Below the pieces are notes generated by a model. The model saw only the letters and a program-made list of their open reading frames with translations, was not told where the DNA came from and did not search any database. Of a stretch of DNA of 64,000 bases, positions 55,775 through 63,491 are shown piece after piece. The first letter of the stretch is position 1, and every line of letters starts with the position of its first letter. Origin of the DNA: Prosthecodimorpha staleyi (GTDB taxonomy: Bacteria; Pseudomonadota; Alphaproteobacteria; Rhizobiales; Ancalomicrobiaceae); assembly GCF_018729455.1 (NCBI RefSeq), contig NZ_JAHHZF010000009.1, positions 135,878 through 199,877 on the forward strand, in the 5' to 3' direction. A program made the translations under genes and the position numbers.

Positions 55775-56389
55775 ATGGCCCACAGCCCCCTCGACATGGC
55801 CGCGACGGCGCTGCTGACCGTCGACCTGCAGAACGACTTCCTCGACCCGAACGGCGCCTATGGCCGGGCCGGCCAGTCGGCGCCCGAGATCGCCGCGCTG
55901 CCGGGGCGGCTGAAGCCGCTGGCGGAAGCCGTCCGCGCGAAGGGCGGGCTGGTCATCGCCACCCAGTTCACGCTGGTGCCGGGGCGCGGCGGCGAGCCGA
56001 TCATCTCGCCGCATCTGAAGGCGCTGCGGCCCTTCCTCGGCCGGGGCGACTTCGCGCCCGGCTCCTGGGGCAACGCCACGGTCGATGCACTACAGCCGGT
56101 CGATGTGGTGATCGAGAAACTGGCCTATTCGGCCTTCTACATGACCCGGCTGGAATGGGTCCTGCGCAAGCTCGGCATCACCCGCCTGATCGTCGGCGGC
56201 ATCGTCACCAATGGCGGTGTCGCCTCCACGGTGCGCGACGCCCATGTCCGCGACATCGACGCGACCGTGCTCGAGGACGGCTGCGCCGCCTTCTCGGTCG
56301 AGACGCACCGCACCGCGATCGAGGCGCTGAGGCCGGTCGCCCGCGTCACCACGATCGCCGCCATGCTGGCCGAGGTGGAAGCCGCATGA
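55775..56389 (+). CDS. Isochorismatase-fold protein lacking the catalytic cysteine
   Basis: A 204-residue protein of the cysteine-hydrolase/isochorismatase superfamily (nicotinamidases, N-carbamoylsarcosine amidase, maleamate amidase, RutB). Catalytic Asp17 in VDLQNDF and Lys115 in [10 protein letters not shown] are present. The cysteine motif usually reads TNxCVxxTxRDA, but here it is [13 protein letters not shown], so Gly148 stands where cysteine is expected. It is therefore like isochorismatase itself (which also lacks the Cys) or another non-amidase member, or it is inactive. It overlaps the LeuC-type gene. Confidence 0.85.
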   Translation: MAHSPLDMAATALLTVDLQNDFLDPNGAYGRAGQSAPEIAALPGRLKPLAEAVRAKGGLVIATQFTLVPGRGGEPIISPHLKALRPFLGRGDFAPGSWGNATVDALQPVDVVIEKLAYSAFYMTRLEWVLRKLGITRLIVGGIVTNGGVASTVRDAHVRDIDATVLEDGCAAFSVETHRTAIEALRPVARVTTIAAMLAEVEAA

Positions 56390-57795
56390 CCGGCGCGCGG
56401 ACCCTGTTCGACAAGCTGTGGGACGCCCATGTCATCCTCACCCGCGAGGACGGCGAGAGCCTGCTGTGGGTCGACCGCCACTTCGTCCACGAGGGTTCGC
56501 ACCACGCCTTCCGCACGCTCGACCAGCGCGGTGCGACCGTCGCCGAACCGGCACTGACCTTCGGCGTCGCCGACCACTATGTGCCGACCCGCGGCCGGCC
56601 GGTGATCGCCGATCCGGAGATCGCCGGCATGGTCGCCCGGCTTTCCGACAATGCCGCGCGCCACGGCTTCCGCCTGTTCGGCCTGGACGATCCGGGCCAG
56701 GGCATCGTGCATGTGGTCGGTCCCGAGCAGGGCCTGACCCTGCCGGGCCTGCTGATCGTCTGCGGCGACAGCCACACCTCGACCCACGGTGCCTTCGGTG
56801 CCTATGCGTTCGGTATCGGTGCCTCGGAGGTCGCCCATGTGCTGATGACCCAGACGCTGTGGCAGAGGAAGCCAAAGCGGATGCGGATCACCGTCGACGG
56901 CCAACTCGGTGCCCATGTCGGCGCCAAGGATCTGGCACTCCATGTCATCGCCGCGATTGGGGCGGATGGCGCGCGCGGCCATGCGGTCGAGTATCAGGGC
57001 GCGGCGATCCGGGCCTTGTCGATGGAGGGGCGGCTGACGCTCTGCAACATGTCGATCGAGGCCGGTGCGCGCTGCGCCATGGTGGCACCGGACGAGACGA
57101 CCTTCGCCTATCTGCACGGCAGGCCGCTGGCGCCGGCCGGAGAAGTGTTCGAGCGCGCCGTCGCTGAGTGGCGTGGTCTAGCGAGTGATCCCGACGCCGT
57201 GTTCGACCGTGACGTTCGCCTCGATGCAGCCGCGGTTGCGCCGACCGTGACCTGGGGGACCAGCCCGGAGGAGGCGCTGCCGGTGACCGGTACGGCGCCG
57301 TCGCCGCAAGCCGGCGATCCGGCCCGGGCCGCGACGGTGGCGGCGGCGCTCGACTATATGGGCCTGACGCCCGGCATGCGGCTCGACGCGATCACGGTCG
57401 ACCGGGTCTTTATCGGCTCCTGCACCAATGGCCGGCTGGACGATCTGCGCGCCGCCGCCGCGGTGCTGAAGGGACGGCGGGCGGTCGTGCCCGGGCTGGT
57501 CGCGCCGGGCTCGCTCGCGGTCAAGCGCGCCGCCGAGGCCGAGGGGCTCGACCGCATCTTCATCGAGGCCGGGCTGACCTGGGCCGATCCCGGCTGCTCG
57601 ATGTGCGTCGGCATGAACGGCGACATCGTGCCCGCCGGCGAGCGTTGCGCCTCGACCACCAACCGCAATTTCCGCGGCCGCCAGGGACCGGGCTCGCGGA
57701 CGCATCTGATGTCGCCCGCCATGGTGGCGGCCGCGGCGGTGACCGGCCGGCTGACCGACGTCCGCCGGCTGACCGAACCCGATCGCGAGGCCTGA
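56386..57795 (+). CDS. LeuC-type large subunit of an aconitase-family hydro-lyase
   Basis: A 469-residue protein with a complete [4Fe-4S] site: Cys346 in GSCTNGR and Cys404/Cys407 in [13 protein letters not shown]. Other aconitase motifs are [20 protein letters not shown] and [19 protein letters not shown]. The N-terminal substrate region reads [13 protein letters not shown] instead of the LHEVTSPQAF type of leucine-pathway LeuC. No leuA or leuB is present, so it is probably a catabolic hydratase such as a maleate, citraconate or dimethylmaleate hydratase rather than isopropylmalate isomerase. Overlaps the preceding gene (ATGA). Confidence 0.88.
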   Translation: MTGARTLFDKLWDAHVILTREDGESLLWVDRHFVHEGSHHAFRTLDQRGATVAEPALTFGVADHYVPTRGRPVIADPEIAGMVARLSDNAARHGFRLFGLDDPGQGIVHVVGPEQGLTLPGLLIVCGDSHTSTHGAFGAYAFGIGASEVAHVLMTQTLWQRKPKRMRITVDGQLGAHVGAKDLALHVIAAIGADGARGHAVEYQGAAIRALSMEGRLTLCNMSIEAGARCAMVAPDETTFAYLHGRPLAPAGEVFERAVAEWRGLASDPDAVFDRDVRLDAAAVAPTVTWGTSPEEALPVTGTAPSPQAGDPARAATVAAALDYMGLTPGMRLDAITVDRVFIGSCTNGRLDDLRAAAAVLKGRRAVVPGLVAPGSLAVKRAAEAEGLDRIFIEAGLTWADPGCSMCVGMNGDIVPAGERCASTTNRNFRGRQGPGSRTHLMSPAMVAAAAVTGRLTDVRRLTEPDREA

Positions 57796-57796
57796 C

Positions 57797-58417
57797 ATGC
57801 AGCCCTTCACCCGCCTGGAGGCGCGTGCCTGTCCGCTCGGCCTCGCCAATGTCGACACCGACCAGCTGATCCCGGCGCGCTTCATGAGCCGCCCGCGCAG
57901 TGCCGGCTATGGAAACTTCCTGCTGCACGACCTGCGCTTCGGCCCGGACGGCACGCCGGTGCCGGGCTTCGTGCTCGACGATCCGCACCGCGCCGGTGCC
58001 CGCATCCTGGTCGCGCGGCGCAATTTCGGCACCGGCTCGTCGCGCGAGGCCGCCGTCTATGCCCTGGTCGACTACGGCATCGGCTGCGTGATCGCGCCGT
58101 CCTTCGGCGACATCTTCGCCTCGAATGCGGTCAAGAACGGCCTCCTGCCGGCGACCGTGACGGAGGACGACGCCGAAGGCCTGCTGGCCGCGGTCGAGGC
58201 CGCGCCGGAGTGCGTCGTGCTGGTCGATCTTGCGGCGCAATCGATCGCCGTCGGCGACCACGCGATCGCCTTCGCGATCGATCCGGTGCGCCGCCTGCAG
58301 CTCCTCAACGGCTGGGACGACATCGACCTGGCGCAGCGCCACGCCGCCGAGATCGCCGCCTTCGCCCGCACCCGCCGCACCGAGGCGCCCTGGATTGTCC
58401 CGGGCCACGCCGGCTGA
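57797..58417 (+). CDS. LeuD-type small subunit of an aconitase-family hydro-lyase
   Basis: A 206-residue swivelling domain. Typical parts are LANVDTDQLIPARFM near the start and NFGTGSSREAAVYALVDYGI followed by VIAPSFGDIFASNAVKNGLL, where the GSSRE loop supplies the catalytic serine and arginine of the family. It starts one base after the LeuC-type stop and completes the two-subunit enzyme. It is the last gene of the island and is followed by a terminator at 58456-58484. Confidence 0.9.
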   Translation: MQPFTRLEARACPLGLANVDTDQLIPARFMSRPRSAGYGNFLLHDLRFGPDGTPVPGFVLDDPHRAGARILVARRNFGTGSSREAAVYALVDYGIGCVIAPSFGDIFASNAVKNGLLPATVTEDDAEGLLAAVEAAPECVVLVDLAAQSIAVGDHAIAFAIDPVRRLQLLNGWDDIDLAQRHAAEIAAFARTRRTEAPWIVPGHAG

Positions 58418-58429
58418 CGCCGGACCGGG

Positions 58430-58545
58430 CCGGCCATGACCCGCGCGCCTGACATGGCCGGGTCCGTGTCCCGGCCCACCTTTTCGGCCGGCGAGGGGGC
58501 TTCCGATGGATCGCAGGGACAAGCCGTGGCATGACCGGCCGGTCT
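58430..58545. repeat. Dispersed alphaproteobacterial intergenic palindrome (likely)
   Basis: The segments ACATGGCCGGG, TGTCCCGGCC and further right GGACAAGCCGTGGCATGAC resemble halves of the palindromic elements of the GGCCGGGACAAGCCCGGCCATGAC type scattered through many Hyphomicrobiales genomes. The terminator hairpin forms part of it. Copy number elsewhere in this genome cannot be seen. Confidence 0.5.
58456..58484 (+). terminator. Terminator of the 13-gene operon
   Basis: Arms GGCCGGG (58456-58462) and CCCGGCC (58470-58476) with a seven-base loop, then CACC and TTTT (58481-58484). It lies 38 bases after the LeuD-type stop. A second, overlapping inverted repeat pairs CCGGCCATG (58430-58438) with CATGGCCGG (58453-58461). 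Confidence 0.65.
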
Positions 58546-58583
58546 TCAAGTCTCTGGTCAAACCCTCATTGGTCCGTCCACCC

Positions 58584-59000
58584 ATGCCCATGCCGATGGA
58601 CTACCGTCTTGCCGCCCAGGACTTCGACCAGGTTCTGACGGAGGTGGTCGAGGCGACCGGCCTGACGACGCGGAACCAGGCCTACACGACCATCCAGGCG
58701 GTGCTGATCTGCTTCCGGCGGCGACTGACCCTCAGGGAGGCGATCGTCTTCGCGCAAATCCTGCCGGCGATGGTGCGCGCCCTGTTCGTGCAGGACTGGG
58801 ATCCGGACGAGCCCCGATCCACCATTTGGGACCGCACGGCCATGACCGAGGAGGTCAAGGCACTGCGGGCCGATCACAATTTCTCGCCCGATACGGCGAT
58901 CCGCGACGTTGCGAGCGTGCTGCGCCGTCATGTCGAGGCCGGAGCCTTCGAGCATGTCCTGACCCGCCTGCCGGCGCCGGCGCGGGACTTCTGGGAGTAG
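58584..59000 (+). CDS. DUF2267-domain protein
   Basis: A 138-residue protein starting MPMPMDYRLAAQDFDQVLTE. The DUF2267 body includes GLTTRNQAYTTIQAVL, FRRRLTLREAIVFAQILPAM and VRALFVQDWDPDE. Function of the family is unknown. An upstream in-frame ATG at 58506 (with GAGGGGG before it) would add 26 residues encoded by a repeat-like stretch; I prefer 58584 because the MPMPM start is usual in the family. No operon partners. Confidence 0.78.
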   Translation: MPMPMDYRLAAQDFDQVLTEVVEATGLTTRNQAYTTIQAVLICFRRRLTLREAIVFAQILPAMVRALFVQDWDPDEPRSTIWDRTAMTEEVKALRADHNFSPDTAIRDVASVLRRHVEAGAFEHVLTRLPAPARDFWE

Positions 59001-59092
59001 CGTCCGTCACCCCGAGACGGCGCCGCTCGCCCTGGGGAGCCCGAGGTGATCCCCGCCATTATCCCCGGCGGAACCGCGGAAGCCGGCAGTGC

Positions 59093-60499
59093 CTACGGAT
59101 CGGGCAGCAGCTTGCCCGGATTGAGGATCGTGGCCGGGTCGAGGGCGCGCTTGATCCGGCGCATCACGTCGAGCGCTTCCGGCGAGCGGGCGAGATGCAG
59201 GTAGGGCTTCTTGAGCGTGCCGATGCCGTGCTCGGCCGAAATGGTGCCGCCGAAGCGCCCGGTCAGGGCGAAGACGATCGCATCGACCTCGTCGTGCGGC
59301 TGGTGCAGGCCTGCGGACGGCACGTTGACCACGACATGCAGATTGCCGTCGCCGACATGGCCGTAGCAGAGCGTCCTGGCATCCGGGAAGCGTGCCGGGA
59401 TCTCGGTCTCCAGGGCCGCGACCAGCGCGCCCATGGCATGGATCGGCACTCCCAGGTCGTAGCCGAGGATGCGGCCGAGGACGCGGCCATATTCGGAAAC
59501 GCTCTCGCGCACGGTCCACAGATCGCGCGCGTCGCGTTCGGAGGCCGCGATCACCACGTCCTCCAGGATGCCGCTCTCGATCAGATCGGCGAGCACGATT
59601 TCCAGCCGCTCCTGGATGCTCGCGTCGCCGAACCCGCTCGCCTCGACCAGCACATAGGCGCCGTGCTGCCGGGCGAAGGGCTTGCGCGCCAGGGCCAGAT
59701 TGTCGGCCATGAAGTCGTGGAAGCTCGGCCACATCCCCTCGAACACTGTCAGGGCGGGGCCAAGGCTGCGGCGAAGCTGCTTCAGAAGCGCCGTCACGGC
59801 GTCGAAATCCGGCAGGGCGCAAAGCGCGGTGGCGACCGTCGTCGGCTTCGGCTGCAGCCGGAGCACCGCCCGCGTGATGATCCCGAGCGTGCCCTCGGCG
59901 CCGATCAGCAACTGCTTCAGGTCGTAGCCGGCATTGTTCTTGATCATGGTGTTGAGGGCATCGACGATGGTGCCGTCGGCCAGCACGAATTCCAGGCCGA
60001 GCACGTTCTCCCGCGTCATGCCATAGCGGATCACCCGGACGCCGCCGGCATTGGTCGAGAGATTGCCGCCAATCGTGCAGGACCCGCGCGCGCCGAGATC
60101 GACCGGATATTGCAGCCCGACGGCGTCGGCAGCGGCCTGCACGGCGGCGAGCGGGGTACCGGCCTCGACCGTCATGGTCAGCCCGATCTCGTCGATCGCC
60201 GCGATGCCGTTCATGCGTTCGAGCGACAGCGCGACGGCCCCGGCCGACGGATGGGCACCGCCGGCGAGGCCCGTCAACCCGCCCTGGGGCACCACGGCGA
60301 GGCCGAGCCGTCCGAGCGCGACGAGCGCGGCGGAGACTTCCGCCGTCGAGCGCGGCCGGACGAGCGCCAGCGGCGGCACCGGATCCTGGTCGCTCCAGTC
60401 GTGCCAGTGCGCTTCGCCGATCGCCGCGCCGGTCGACAGGATGCCGGTCGGCAGGGCGGCGGCGAGGGCGGCCAGGGTGGCGGCCGTGTCCTGGGTCAT
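59093..60499 (-). CDS. FAD-linked oxidase, D-lactate/2-hydroxyacid dehydrogenase type
   Basis: A 468-residue flavoprotein of the GlcD/DLD family. The FAD-binding PP-loop domain (about residues 40-215) shows VPQGGLTGLAGGAHPSAGAV and YPVDLGARGSCTIGGNLSTN. The C-terminal substrate domain has YGHVGDGNLHVVVN and GGTISAEHGIGTLKKPYL, typical of D-2-hydroxyacid dehydrogenases. It oxidises a 2-hydroxy acid to the oxoacid, passing electrons to a quinone or ETF. The ATG at 60499 has GGAG eight bases upstream. It is the last gene of the TRAP operon and probably acts on the imported acid. Confidence 0.92.
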   Translation of the reverse strand: MTQDTAATLAALAAALPTGILSTGAAIGEAHWHDWSDQDPVPPLALVRPRSTAEVSAALVALGRLGLAVVPQGGLTGLAGGAHPSAGAVALSLERMNGIAAIDEIGLTMTVEAGTPLAAVQAAADAVGLQYPVDLGARGSCTIGGNLSTNAGGVRVIRYGMTRENVLGLEFVLADGTIVDALNTMIKNNAGYDLKQLLIGAEGTLGIITRAVLRLQPKPTTVATALCALPDFDAVTALLKQLRRSLGPALTVFEGMWPSFHDFMADNLALARKPFARQHGAYVLVEASGFGDASIQERLEIVLADLIESGILEDVVIAASERDARDLWTVRESVSEYGRVLGRILGYDLGVPIHAMGALVAALETEIPARFPDARTLCYGHVGDGNLHVVVNVPSAGLHQPHDEVDAIVFALTGRFGGTISAEHGIGTLKKPYLHLARSPEALDVMRRIKRALDPATILNPGKLLPDP

Positions 60500-60513
60500 G
60501 GATGGCACTCCGA

Positions 60514-61824
60514 TCACAGCAGCCGCGGCAGGAAGAGCGCGATCGCCGGGAAAAACGCGATCAGGACGATCAGCAGCATGGTGCACAGGATGTAGGGCAG
60601 GGCGGCGAACGCGACCGTCTTGAGGGTCGTGCCCGGAGGCGCCACGCCGAGCATGATGAACAGCAGGAGGCCGAAGGGCGGCGTGGTGAAGCCGACTTCG
60701 TAGGACAGGAGCAGCAGCAGGCCGAACCAGACAAGGTCGAAGCCGAACTGGTTGGCGATCGGGATGAAGACCGGCAGCGTGATCAGCATCATCGACAGCT
60801 GATCCATGAACATGCCGAGGATCAGGATGATGCCGATCATCACGAACAGCATCGACATCGGCGGCAGGTCGAAGGACAGGAACCACTGGATCATGCCGTT
60901 CGAGGCGCCCGAGAAGGCGAGCGCCTGGGCGAAGGTCGTGGAGGCGGCGATGATCAGGAAGGTCATGCCGGAGACCTTCATGGCGTCGTCGAGCGCCTTC
61001 CAGATGACACCCCACGAGAAGCGCCGGTAGCCGAGCAGGAGACCGAGCACGCCGAGACAGCCGAGCGCAGCGGACTCGGTCGGCGAGGCGATGCCGGCGA
61101 TGATCGAGCCGATCACCATCAGCACGATGACGCCCATCGGGATGACGTTCGCCACGATGGCGCGGAGCTTCTCCGCCGTCGTGGCGACCGGGGCGTCGTA
61201 GTTCGGCGCGGCGTCCGGGTCGATCGTCACCTGCGCGGTGATCAGCGCCATGTACATGACGGTGAGCAGGATGCCGGGCAGGAAGCCGGCGATCAGCAGG
61301 GCGCCGACATCGATCTGGGCGAGCGAACCGAGCAGCACCGCGAGCGAGGAGGGCGGGATGATCACCGCCAGCCCGCCGGCGCCGAGGATCGGGCCGAAGC
61401 TCATATGCGGCTTGTAGCCCCGCTTCAGCATCTCCGGCACCATGGCGGAGCCCATCATGCCGGTATTGGCGATGCTCGATCCCGAAAGCGCCGCGAAGAC
61501 CGCGCCGGACAGCACGACGATATAGGAGAGCCGCGCCCGGACCCGGCCGATGCACAGGTCGACGGCGTGGAAGACGTTGTCGCCGAGGCCGGAGCGGAAG
61601 AACAGGCTGCCCATGATCAGGAACAGCGGCAGCGGCGTCAGGGCGTAGATCGAGACCGCCTCGCCGAAATTGGCGACCATCTGGCGGATGCCGAGGCCGC
61701 CGCCCATGAACAGGAAGATCGACACGATGTTGGTCGCGAAGAAGGCGAAGGCGACCGGCACGCCGAAGCCCATCAGGGTCAGGATCAAGCCGATCATCAC
61801 GGCGAGGGCGACATACCATTCCAT
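60514..61824 (-). CDS. dctM: TRAP transporter large permease, DctM
   Basis: A 436-residue protein with about twelve membrane helices. DctM landmarks include MGFGVPVAFAFFATNIVSIF, PLPLFLIMGSLFFRSGLGDN, IIPPSSLAVLLGSLAQIDVG and GIASPTESAALGCLGVLGLL. This subunit carries the transport path of a Na+- or H+-driven tripartite transporter for organic acids. It starts three bases after the DctQ stop and is followed by the FAD-linked oxidase. Confidence 0.95.
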   Translation of the reverse strand: MEWYVALAVMIGLILTLMGFGVPVAFAFFATNIVSIFLFMGGGLGIRQMVANFGEAVSIYALTPLPLFLIMGSLFFRSGLGDNVFHAVDLCIGRVRARLSYIVVLSGAVFAALSGSSIANTGMMGSAMVPEMLKRGYKPHMSFGPILGAGGLAVIIPPSSLAVLLGSLAQIDVGALLIAGFLPGILLTVMYMALITAQVTIDPDAAPNYDAPVATTAEKLRAIVANVIPMGVIVLMVIGSIIAGIASPTESAALGCLGVLGLLLGYRRFSWGVIWKALDDAMKVSGMTFLIIAASTTFAQALAFSGASNGMIQWFLSFDLPPMSMLFVMIGIILILGMFMDQLSMMLITLPVFIPIANQFGFDLVWFGLLLLLSYEVGFTTPPFGLLLFIMLGVAPPGTTLKTVAFAALPYILCTMLLIVLIAFFPAIALFLPRLL

Positions 61825-61827
61825 GGC

Positions 61828-62358
61828 TCAGAACCCCTCGATGTCGCGCGCGTCGATGGCGTAGAGGGAGTCTGCGCCGGTCAGAAAGCGGAGGAACTCG
61901 ATCACCGAGAGCCAGAGGCCGATCACCATCGGCAGGTAGATCGCCCAGCGCGGCACGTCGAAGGAGCGCACGTCGTAGTCGCCTGAGCGGATGTTCTCGA
62001 CGAGCAGCTGGAAGGCGATCAGGCCCAGATAGGCGCAGATGCCGATGCACAGCAGGCAGACCAGCTTCTCGGCACCGCGCCGGGCCGCGTCCGGCAGGGC
62101 GTGGCGCAGGAAGTCGGCGCAGACATGCCCTTTCTGGCGGACCAGCGCCGGCATCGGCAGGAAGGCGACGTAGATCAGAAGGATCTCGATCACCGAGGCG
62201 CTCCAGGCGATCGGTCGGGCCAGATTGCGCGCGGCCACGTCGTAGAGGACCAGCAGCACGATGACGCCGAGGATCACGCGGGTCGCGTGGGCCAGAAGCG
62301 AAGCGGCCAGACCGCTCAAGTCGAAGAGTTTCTGCAACGCATCCTCCGGAAACGGCAT
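61828..62358 (-). CDS. dctQ: TRAP transporter small permease, DctQ
   Basis: A 176-residue protein with four hydrophobic helices (ILGVIVLLVLYDVAARN, SVIEILLIYVAFLPMPALVR, LVCLLCIGICAYLGLIAFQL, WAIYLPMVIGLWLSVIEFLR) and the typical RKGH-like QKGHVCADF after helix 2. The ATG at 62358 lacks a Shine-Dalgarno; a TTG seven codons later (62337) has GGAGG five bases upstream and may be the true start. Pairs with DctM. Confidence 0.9.
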   Translation of the reverse strand: MPFPEDALQKLFDLSGLAASLLAHATRVILGVIVLLVLYDVAARNLARPIAWSASVIEILLIYVAFLPMPALVRQKGHVCADFLRHALPDAARRGAEKLVCLLCIGICAYLGLIAFQLLVENIRSGDYDVRSFDVPRWAIYLPMVIGLWLSVIEFLRFLTGADSLYAIDARDIEGF

Positions 62359-62463
62359 GGGCGCGCGCTGAGCGCCTCGCCGGAGGCGTCCAGTCGACAA
62401 CGGCAAATGGCGGTGGCGGTGTCGAGGGGCGGCACGGACGGCAAGCCGTCCGTGCCCGGCCGA

Positions 62464-63453
62464 TCAGCCGAACTTCGCGCGCAGCGCCGCGATATTGGAC
62501 GGATCGCGCTTTTCAAGCCGGGACCAGCTGGCCTGAGTGGCAGTGTCCAGGAACAGCGTCTTCTGCGCCTCCGGCATGGCGACGACCTTCATGCCGCCGT
62601 CGATCAGGGCCTTGCCCTCGTCGGCGGTGGTCTTCAGGCTGGCGGCGATGCTCTCCGCCTCGTGCTCGATCGCCACCGTCTGCAGGATCGTCTTGGCCTC
62701 CGCGGGCAGCGAGTCCCACTTCGCCTTGTTGATCGAGATCAGCACGTCGGTCTGGAAGAAACTCGGATCGATCCGGAACTTGGTGAACTTGTTCCAGCCG
62801 AAGCCGGCATAGCCGGCGACCGAATAGGCGTTGGCGTTGACGAGACCGCGTTCGAGCGAGGTGTAGACCTCGCCGGGGCCCTGGACCACGACGCTGGCGC
62901 CGAGCTTTTCCAGGAAGTCGCGGTAGAGCGCGGAGCTGCGGATCTTCAGCTTGGAGAAGTCGATCGATCCGTCCGCTGTCCGGGCGGGTTCATCGACGGT
63001 GAAGATGTGGAAGCCGGCGCCGCCGTCAACATGGGCGAGCACGAAGGCATTGCCCTTCTTGCCGTAGATCTCGTTGATCAGCGCGAAGCCGCCATTGGCC
63101 CTGAGTTCCGCCGGGGTCTTCGACGTGGCCGAGAACACCTCGCCCTCGGGAACGAGGTTCAGATAGGGGCCGGCCGGGCAGTTGATCATGTCGACCAGGC
63201 CCGACTTCTGCGCGTCGCCGAGCTGGCCGAGCGGCAGGATTTCCGGGCCGCCGCGGACCTTGATCTGGACCACGCCCTTGCCGCGCTCGTTCAGCTTGGC
63301 GACGAAGGCCAGGAAGCTGCGGGCATAGCTCACCTGCGCCGGCGTGAAATGCACGGCGTTCAGCGTGACCTCGGCGGCGCGGGCCGGCCGAACGATGCCG
63401 ACACCGGCCAGAGCCAGCGCGGATTTGGCGAATGTTCTCCTGGTGATGCTCAT
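62464..63453 (-). CDS. dctP: TRAP transporter solute-binding protein, DctP
   Basis: A 329-residue periplasmic binding protein with a twin-arginine-type signal (SITRRTFAKSALALAGVGIV, ending ARA). The DctP fold includes TPAQVSYARSFLAFVAKLNE, GGPEILPLGQLGDAQKSGLV, and the segment LKIRSSALYRDFLEKLGAS in which the conserved Arg binds the ligand carboxylate in the family. It has GAGGGGA just upstream of the ATG. The ligand is likely a carboxylic acid, possibly a 2-hydroxy acid given the adjacent oxidase. Confidence 0.9.
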   Translation of the reverse strand: MSITRRTFAKSALALAGVGIVRPARAAEVTLNAVHFTPAQVSYARSFLAFVAKLNERGKGVVQIKVRGGPEILPLGQLGDAQKSGLVDMINCPAGPYLNLVPEGEVFSATSKTPAELRANGGFALINEIYGKKGNAFVLAHVDGGAGFHIFTVDEPARTADGSIDFSKLKIRSSALYRDFLEKLGASVVVQGPGEVYTSLERGLVNANAYSVAGYAGFGWNKFTKFRIDPSFFQTDVLISINKAKWDSLPAEAKTILQTVAIEHEAESIAASLKTTADEGKALIDGGMKVVAMPEAQKTLFLDTATQASWSRLEKRDPSNIAALRAKFG

Positions 63454-63491
63454 GGCTCGATCCCCTCGTCCTCGATGCGTAACCGTCGATC

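Noticed and set aside
53635-55797. A 720-codon open frame opposite hyuA
   Set aside because: Rich in Asp/Arg/Gly/His without motifs; hyuA is supported by two ATPase signatures.
56386-58417. Leucine biosynthesis leuCD
   Set aside because: No leuA or leuB nearby, altered substrate segment, and embedding in a catabolic operon with an importer. Described as LeuC/LeuD-type without the symbols.
60500-62050. Long upstream extension of the FAD-linked oxidase frame
   Set aside because: It covers dctM and part of dctQ on the same strand in another frame; Arg/Asp-rich and without motifs. The oxidase start at 60499 has a good ribosome site.
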